NCBI RefSeq assembly: GCF_014650675.1 | Contig: NZ_BMVK01000010.1 | Location: 186,001-250,000, forward strand | Direction of reading: 5' to 3' | Length of the DNA stretch: 64,000 nt | Source of the DNA: Streptomyces anulatus | Lineage (GTDB): Bacteria > Actinomycetota > Actinomycetes > Streptomycetales > Streptomycetaceae | Shown: piece after piece, positions 59,029 to 64,000 of the stretch | How positions within the stretch are numbered: position 1 is the stretch's first letter | Layout of the letters: each line of letters opens with the position of its first letter | Translations under genes and position numbers: made by a program | The notes under the pieces: model-generated | The model's input: the letters and a program-made list of their open reading frames with translations, nothing else | Told to the model about the DNA's origin: nothing | Databases searched by the model: none

Positions 59029-60585
59029 ATGGGACGACCAGTCGCACGGCGGCTGCAGGCCGCCGTGGCAACCCTGGCCCTCGCGGCCGCGACCGGAGCG
59101 GTGCTGTCGGCGCCCGAGGCGGCGGCGGCAACCGGGAGCGCCACCGGCTACGCCACCCAGAACGGCGGGACCACCGGCGGGGCCGGCGGACAGACCGTCC
59201 GCGCCACCACCGGGACCCAGATCCATGAGGCGCTGTGCGGGCGGGCCGACAGCGGCACCCCGATCGTGATCGAGGTCGAGGGCACCATCAACCACGGCAA
59301 CACCACCAAGGTGTCCGGCAGCAGTTGCAACACCGCCGCAGGCGTCATCGAGCTCAAGCAGATCAGCAACGTCACGATCGTGGGCGTCGGCAGCGGGGCC
59401 GTCTTCGACCAGCTGGGCATCCATCTGCGCGAGGCCAGCAACATCATCATCCAGAACGTGACCGTCCGGAACGTCAAGAAATCCGGCTCTCCCACCTCCA
59501 ACGGCGGCGACGCCATCGGCATGGAGTCCGGCGTCCGCAACGTCTGGGTCGATCACACGACCCTGGAGGCGTCGGGCGGGGAATCGGAAGGGTACGACGG
59601 CCTCTTCGACATGAAGGCCAACACGCAGTACGTGACCCTTTCGTACAGCATCCTGCGCAACTCCGGCCGCGGCGGCCTCGTGGGCTCCAGCGAGAGCGAC
59701 CTCTCCAACGGCTTCATCACCTACCACCACAACCTGTACGAGAACATCGACTCCCGTGCACCTCTGCTGCGCGGCGGCATCGCCCACATCTACAACAACC
59801 ACTACGTGAAGCTCAACGAGTCCGGCATCAACTCCCGGGCCGGGGCCCGCGCCAAGGTGGAGAACAACTACTTCGAGGACTCCAAGGACGTCCTCGGCAC
59901 CTTCTACACCGACGAGGCCGGCTACTGGCAGGTCAGCGGCAACACCCTCGACAACGTCACGTGGTCCAGCCCCGGCGGCACGACCAACCCCGCCGGGCCC
60001 GACATGAAGTCCACCACCACGGTGGACATCCCCTACACCTACCGCGCCGACACGGCCGGTTGCGTGCCGGACGTGGTGAGCCGCACGGCGGGCGCCGGCA
60101 CGGGCCTGAAGGTCTCGGACGGAAACTGCACACCGCAGACGCCCACGCCCACGCCGACCGACCCGACGCCGGGACCGACGGACCCGACCCCCGGACCGAC
60201 CGATCCCACCCCGCCCACCGGGACCAACCTCAGCATCGGAGCCGGCTCCGACGGCTCCAGCAAGGCCGCCGGAACGAGCTACGGCGACCTGCGCGACGGC
60301 AACCCGAACACCTACTGGTCGCCCGCCGGCCCCACCGGATCCGCCTCGATCAAGTGGGCCTCCGCCACCGCCATCTCCTCGGTCGTCATCCGCGAGGCGG
60401 CGGACTCCACCGGCGCCATCAAGACCTGGCGGCTCCTCGACGGCGACACCGGCGCCGAGCTGACCTCCGGTGAAGGAGCAGGGGCGATCAGCTTCCCCCG
60501 CACCTCCCTGCGCAAGATCACCTTCGAGATCACCGGCTCGACCGGCACCCCGAGGATCGCCGAGTTCGAGACCTACGCGGGCTGA
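59029..60585 (+). CDS. Secreted pectate lyase (PL1) with C-terminal carbohydrate-binding-like domain
   Basis: A 518-residue exported enzyme. Signal peptide (AAVATLALAAATGAVLSAPEAAAA), then a PL1 parallel beta-helix with WVDHTTLEA, YDGLFDMKANT and YHHNLYENIDSRAPLLRGG (the last holding the catalytic Arg region). A Thr/Pro linker with tandem PGPTDPT units (about 370-395) joins a C-terminal domain of about 120 residues resembling discoidin/CBM32-like modules (GDLRDGNPNTYWSP, ISSVVIREAADSTGAI). It cleaves polygalacturonate by beta-elimination. Start ATG at 59029 with GGGAGA upstream. Its stop overlaps the convergent pectinesterase gene by 13 bases. Confidence 0.92.
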   Translation: MGRPVARRLQAAVATLALAAATGAVLSAPEAAAATGSATGYATQNGGTTGGAGGQTVRATTGTQIHEALCGRADSGTPIVIEVEGTINHGNTTKVSGSSCNTAAGVIELKQISNVTIVGVGSGAVFDQLGIHLREASNIIIQNVTVRNVKKSGSPTSNGGDAIGMESGVRNVWVDHTTLEASGGESEGYDGLFDMKANTQYVTLSYSILRNSGRGGLVGSSESDLSNGFITYHHNLYENIDSRAPLLRGGIAHIYNNHYVKLNESGINSRAGARAKVENNYFEDSKDVLGTFYTDEAGYWQVSGNTLDNVTWSSPGGTTNPAGPDMKSTTTVDIPYTYRADTAGCVPDVVSRTAGAGTGLKVSDGNCTPQTPTPTPTDPTPGPTDPTPGPTDPTPPTGTNLSIGAGSDGSSKAAGTSYGDLRDGNPNTYWSPAGPTGSASIKWASATAISSVVIREAADSTGAIKTWRLLDGDTGAELTSGEGAGAISFPRTSLRKITFEITGSTGTPRIAEFETYAG

Positions 60586-61754
60586 CCCGGAAGGCCGCGC
60601 CCACCGTCCACGACCCGCATCTCCCACGTACTCGGGAGGTGCGGGTTCCCGGCGCCCAGCCAGCGGGCCGGAGTATGGGCGCGGGCCTCGGCCGCACTGA
60701 GCTGTGGCCGGTTCGCGGGGATGGTGACCCGGGCGCCGGGGCCGGTGTTGCGGTGCTCGGCGAAGCGCTGTTCCTGCCACGGGAAACCCGCGGACATGGT
60801 GGCGTACGGCTCCTTCGCGTCGATCCCCGGGCCGAGCCGGCTGTCACGGACCGTCAGCATGGGGCGCGCGGTGAGGTCCGAGGAGGGCACCCACGGGCGG
60901 GCGAGCTTGTAGTACGCGTCGGGCGCGGTGCTCGTGACCCGGGAACGCAGGACCAGGAAGCCGTACGGATGGGCTCCGGCGGTGCTCGGCGCGAAGACGT
61001 AGCCGTACGGGGCCGAGTCCAGGTCGGTGCGGGCGAGCGCGCGGAAGTGGCAGTGGTCGAAGACGGCGGTGGCGCGGCCGAAGACGAAGTCGACGTCCCC
61101 TTCCACGAAGCAGTCGCGGTAGTACTGGCGGGCGAACGCGGTGACGGCGAGGGAGTCGGCGTACAGGGTGTCCTGGTGGCCGAGGAACCGGCAGCCGTAG
61201 AACGCCGACCGGTCCCCCTGCACCTTGATGGCGACGGCCTGCGTGCCGGTGTACTCCGGGTTGTCGGAGCGCAGCCAGTCGTTGGCGAAGGTCAGGTCGC
61301 GGGCGGTGAACCCGGCCGCCCGGACGGTGACGGAGGCCGATCCACTGGTGCCCAGGGTTCCGGAGCCGTCGGGCCTGGGCGTGCCGGCCGCGTTGTCGTA
61401 CACGAGCACGGTGTGCCGGGCGTCGCCGCTCGCACCGATCAGGGTGAGCCCCTCGTGGGCGGGGCCGATGAGCACCGTCGCCCGGTAGACGCCGGGGGCG
61501 ATCACGAGGGTGTGTCCGGAGCCGGTCACCGCGTCGACGGCGGACTGTACGTCGGTGTGGTCGCCGCGGCCGTGCGCGTCGACGTACAGCGTGCGGGGGT
61601 CCGGGCGCCGGGCGGGTGAGCCGTAGCGGCCGAAGGGGCGGGGGGCCGCGGTACCGGCGTGGGCGGCGGTCGCGCCGAGTGCGAGGGCGGCACCGGTTCC
61701 GGTGAGCAGGGACAGGGCGGTGCGTCTGCTGGGCAGGAAAGATCCGCTGGGCAT
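60573..61754 (-). CDS. Secreted pectinesterase (CE8)
   Basis: A 393-residue pectin methylesterase. Twin-arginine-type signal (PSRRTALSLLTGTGAALALGATAAHA), then the right-handed beta-helix: GHTLVIAPGVYRATV, TFANDW, GTQAVAIKV, RFLGHQDTLYAD and EGDVDFVFGRATAVFDHC, carrying the two catalytic Asp residues (FLGHQDTL and GDVDFVFG), and LARPW. It removes methyl groups from pectin, making substrate for pectate lyase. Convergent with the first lyase; the upstream 61755-62006 contains tandem repeats. Confidence 0.92.
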   Translation of the reverse strand: MPSGSFLPSRRTALSLLTGTGAALALGATAAHAGTAAPRPFGRYGSPARRPDPRTLYVDAHGRGDHTDVQSAVDAVTGSGHTLVIAPGVYRATVLIGPAHEGLTLIGASGDARHTVLVYDNAAGTPRPDGSGTLGTSGSASVTVRAAGFTARDLTFANDWLRSDNPEYTGTQAVAIKVQGDRSAFYGCRFLGHQDTLYADSLAVTAFARQYYRDCFVEGDVDFVFGRATAVFDHCHFRALARTDLDSAPYGYVFAPSTAGAHPYGFLVLRSRVTSTAPDAYYKLARPWVPSSDLTARPMLTVRDSRLGPGIDAKEPYATMSAGFPWQEQRFAEHRNTGPGARVTIPANRPQLSAAEARAHTPARWLGAGNPHLPSTWEMRVVDGGRGLPGQPA

Positions 61755-61870
61755 GACGGGGCTCCTGGGGTGAGCGGCGAAAGGCCGGAGCGGCGCTCTC
61801 CGGGATGGTGGAAAGCATGCGGTGCCGCTCCGGCCGGTTCAGGGAAGGTGTGGTCGAGAGAGGGAGGATC

Positions 61871-61994
61871 AGGCCCGGAGACGGTCACGCCCGGGACGAC
61901 GAGGTCCGGAGACGGTCACGTCCGGGGACGACGAGGTCCGAAGGCGGTCACGCCCGGGACGACGAGGTCCGGGGCGGTCGCGTCCGGGCGTGCG
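61871..61994. repeat. Four tandem 30-32-bp repeats upstream of the pectinesterase
   Basis: Four head-to-tail units begin AGG(C/T)CCGGAGACGGTCACG and end with GACGACG (61871-61901, 61902-61933, 61934-61964, 61965-61994), with a partial fifth unit running into the 3' end of the second pectate lyase gene. Sequence identity between units is high but not perfect. Lengths of 31, 32, 31 and 30 exclude a coding constraint. They lie between two minus-strand genes, in the pectinesterase leader. Confidence 0.85.
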
Positions 61995-62006
61995 AGGCCC
62001 GAGTGC

Positions 62007-63350
62007 TCAGCGTCCGGTCACCCCCGCCCTGCCCGCTCCCGCCTTGAGCGCCACGAGCCCCGGCACGACGAGCGGGTGATGGACCGTCGTCCGCAGACGG
62101 GGCGTCCAGCCCGCGCCCTCGGTGAGGTGCTCGCCCGGCACACCCGCGTTGTGCACGGCGACCAGGTCGGTCTTCCGCCCGTCGACGTAGTTGTTCTTCG
62201 CCGTGAGGGACGACTCCGACCACTTCTTCAGGATCGTCGCCCGGTCCACCTCCGGCGTGAGGGTGAACGCGTTGTGTTCGGCGACCAGTTGGGACTCCGC
62301 GCCGATGCCGTACGTGTAGCCGTAGGCGCTGCCCCTCGTCGCCACGAAGTGGTTGTTGTACGAGTCGACCTGGCCGAACCGCACGCGCGGGGCCCGCTCC
62401 TTGACGTTCTTGAAGAGGTTGTGGTGGAGCGTGACGCGGAGCTTGCCCCGGTCGGTGGCGCCGGCGCCGTCGCTGTTGCCGATGAGCATGGTCTTGTCGT
62501 GGTCCTTGAGGACGTTCCACGAGACGGTGACCAGGTCGGCGCCGCGCACGATGTCGAAGAGGCCGTCGTGCTGCTGGTACACCTGGCCGAAGTAGCGGGG
62601 CTGGTCCGCGTCGGGGCGGCCGCCGTCGCTGAACGTGTTGTGGTCGACCCAGACATGGCGGGACCCGTGCACGACGAGGTTGTCGTACTCGGAGTTCCAG
62701 GCGCCTTCGGCCCCGTCCGTGGGGTCCCACTGGGGGAAGCAGTCGTAGGTGTCCTCGAACGCGATGTTGCGAATGATCACATTGGAGACGTCTCTCACCT
62801 GGAGCGAGGCGCCGATGACCTTCGGGTTCTTCCCCACACCGACCAGAGTGGTGTTGGAGGGGACCTTGATGGTGACGGCGGCTGCCTGCAGCTTCGCGGA
62901 GGCGACGCGGGCCTCCTCCGGCGGACCCGAGGGGACCGCGTCCCGGCCCCAGACCTCGGGGTCGTAGGCGGCGAGGTACTTCTCCAGCGTGTAGCCGCCG
63001 GTGCGGTACTGCTCGCAACCGATCGGCGTGCCGTCGGCGTCGGAGTTGCCGTGCACGGTCCCGGAGATCCTGACGATCTTCGGCGCGTCGCCCGCCTCCG
63101 CGAAGGCGGCGATGAGTTCGGCCCGGTTGGTCACCGTGTAGACGTGCTCGGGGGTGGCGTTCGCGCCACCCGTGGTGGAGCCCTCGGCGGCGGCCCAGCC
63201 GTCTCCGGCGGGCAGCACGGCGCGCTCGACGCCCGGGCCGGGGTGGCGCGGGTGCGCGGTGGCCGGGGCCGGTGTGCCGAGGGCGAGGGCCAGGGAGGCG
63301 CAGCCCAGGGTCACGGAGATGGCGCGGGTGTGACGCTTGCGTGCGGGCAT
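62007..63350 (-). CDS. Secreted pectate lyase (PL1), second copy
   Basis: A 447-residue exported lyase starting at ATG 63350 (GAAGGA upstream). Signal peptide (AISVTLGCASLALALGTPAPATA), then PL1 beta-helix with NVIIRNIAFEDTYDCFPQWDP (the Asp ligands for calcium), HVWVDHNTFSDGG, QQHDGLFDIVRGADLVTVSWN and LHHNLFKNVKERAPRVRFGQ (catalytic Arg). No binding module. It is typical of secreted bacterial pectate lyases acting at alkaline pH. The frame extends upstream to 63629 only as Arg-rich non-coding sequence. Confidence 0.93.
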   Translation of the reverse strand: MPARKRHTRAISVTLGCASLALALGTPAPATAHPRHPGPGVERAVLPAGDGWAAAEGSTTGGANATPEHVYTVTNRAELIAAFAEAGDAPKIVRISGTVHGNSDADGTPIGCEQYRTGGYTLEKYLAAYDPEVWGRDAVPSGPPEEARVASAKLQAAAVTIKVPSNTTLVGVGKNPKVIGASLQVRDVSNVIIRNIAFEDTYDCFPQWDPTDGAEGAWNSEYDNLVVHGSRHVWVDHNTFSDGGRPDADQPRYFGQVYQQHDGLFDIVRGADLVTVSWNVLKDHDKTMLIGNSDGAGATDRGKLRVTLHHNLFKNVKERAPRVRFGQVDSYNNHFVATRGSAYGYTYGIGAESQLVAEHNAFTLTPEVDRATILKKWSESSLTAKNNYVDGRKTDLVAVHNAGVPGEHLTEGAGWTPRLRTTVHHPLVVPGLVALKAGAGRAGVTGR

Positions 63351-63657
63351 GGCGAATCCTTCTGTGTCGTCGGGAAGAGGAAGAACGGAGAAGCGGAGGG
63401 GCGAGCGCCCGGAAGTCGACCGGGGGGACGCCCTCCTCGGCCGTCGGGACGCGCATGGGCGCCGGGTACGCGCCGAGCGCGGGTCGGGCGGTGCCGTCGG
63501 CGGCGAACCGGCGGGGAACCGGCGGGGAACCGGCGGAGCCCGACCGGGGGACCGGTACCGCCCGCGCCCGCCGTGTGCGGGAGCGGACCGGCGGCGGAGC
63601 GCGACCCGGACCGCCGCCGGTCCCGTCATCGAGGGAGGGACAGAAGGGGTGGCCGGA
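63351..63657. other. Intergenic region before the second pectate lyase
   Basis: A 307-base gap between two minus-strand genes. It has a weak inverted repeat GGGCG-AG-CGCCC (63399-63410) and the AACCGGCGGGG triplet repeat at 63506-63538; otherwise nothing distinct. It should contain the promoter of the second pectate lyase gene and the terminator of the binding-protein gene. Confidence 0.4.
63506..63538. repeat. Three tandem 11-bp repeats
   Basis: AACCGGCGGGG twice and AACCGGCGGAG once, head to tail, in the gap between the binding-protein and pectate lyase genes. Confidence 0.8.
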
Positions 63658-64000
63658 TCAGCCGTTGCCGATCTCCTTCCACTCCTTGTTGGCGGCGTTC
63701 AGCTCCTCGGCCATCTCGTCCAGGAAAGCCTTGGCCGTGATCTTGCCGAGCAGCAGCTTCTGGAACTCCGGCTCGTTGTCCGCCTTGCTGATGTTGTTCC
63801 AGTCCGGCAGGTAGTAGGGCAGGTCGACGATCTTCGTGGAGCCGTCGGTCAGGGTCTTCGCCGCCAGCGAGGTCGACTCGGTCTCGTTGATCCACGGGTC
63901 CTTCGCCGCTTCGGTGTTGGCCGGCATGGCGCCCGCCGACTCGTTCCACTTGCTGTTGGACGCGTGGGAGGCCGCGAACTCGATGAACTTCCACGCCGCG
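63658..64000 (-). CDS. ABC transporter sugar-binding protein, C-terminal part (gene continues to the right)
   Basis: The frame is open to the right edge; about 114 C-terminal residues are seen. KFIEFAASHASNSKWNESAGAMPAN and the terminal region FLDEMAEELNAANKEWKEIGNG are typical of CUT1-type extracellular sugar-binding proteins. Next to pectate lyases and a pectinesterase, it probably binds oligogalacturonides or a pectin-derived sugar (inference). A short internal ATG at 63927 is not the start. Confidence 0.85.
   Translation of the reverse strand, partial: AAWKFIEFAASHASNSKWNESAGAMPANTEAAKDPWINETESTSLAAKTLTDGSTKIVDLPYYLPDWNNISKADNEPEFQKLLLGKITAKAFLDEMAEELNAANKEWKEIGNG

Noticed and set aside
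61871..61994. Possible CRISPR array
   Set aside because: The units are head-to-tail with no unique spacers, and no cas genes are present.

Overview
This is high-GC actinobacterial DNA with long GC-rich codons, GTG/TTG starts, many 4-bp ATGA/GTGA gene overlaps and large numbers of secreted hydrolases. It is almost certainly from a Streptomyces. A 272-residue streptomycin 3''-phosphotransferase (APH(3'')-type, 30170-30988) hints at the S. griseus clade; that placement is inference. No rRNA, tRNA, CRISPR array, insertion sequence or prophage was seen.

Layout. (1) 1-9452: the 5' part of a very large minus-strand hybrid PKS-NRPS (fatty acyl-AMP ligase, ACP, KS, AT, KR, ACP, condensation, adenylation), running off the left edge; it marks the edge of a lipopeptide-like biosynthetic cluster. 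(2) 9.6-14.3 kb: a P-loop kinase, a two-component system with an ABM-domain protein, a VanY-type D,D-peptidase and an endonuclease/exonuclease/phosphatase-fold membrane protein. (3) 14.3-17.5 kb: cobalamin riboswitch plus a BtuCDF-like importer. (4) 17.5-30 kb: Sir2 deacylase, snapalysin, SGNH hydrolase with TetR, FBP-domain protein, P450 plus ferredoxin, TerB- and DedA-family proteins, MOSC protein, TetR plus secreted lipase, methyltransferase. (5) 30-41.6 kb: APH(3''), methyltransferase, response regulator/kinase/lipoprotein operon, large subtilase, GNAT, PPOX protein, and an oxidoreductase with an ECF41-like sigma factor. (6) 42.1-46.6 kb: urease operon ureABCFGD. (7) 46.6-57.2 kb: a carbohydrate locus (secreted beta-propeller-like protein, ABC importer, two FGGY kinases, 2-hydroxyacid dehydrogenase, histidine phosphatase, DeoR regulator). 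(8) 57.2-58.7 kb: NmrA-type protein and divergent TetR. (9) 59-64 kb: pectin degradation (two PL1 pectate lyases, a pectinesterase) followed by the end of a sugar-binding protein.

The most informative non-coding structure is regulatory. There are perfect palindromes between divergent TetR/target pairs (21362, 27340, 58103). A TTAACA-type half-site is repeated in front of three units of the carbohydrate locus. An ECF41-like promoter precedes the oxidoreductase-sigma operon. A 13-of-14 match to the CebR cello-oligosaccharide box lies in front of a pectate lyase. The best candidates for something undescribed are the sugar locus at 47-57 kb, which has no recognisable aldolase or isomerase, and the lipid-primed PKS-NRPS.
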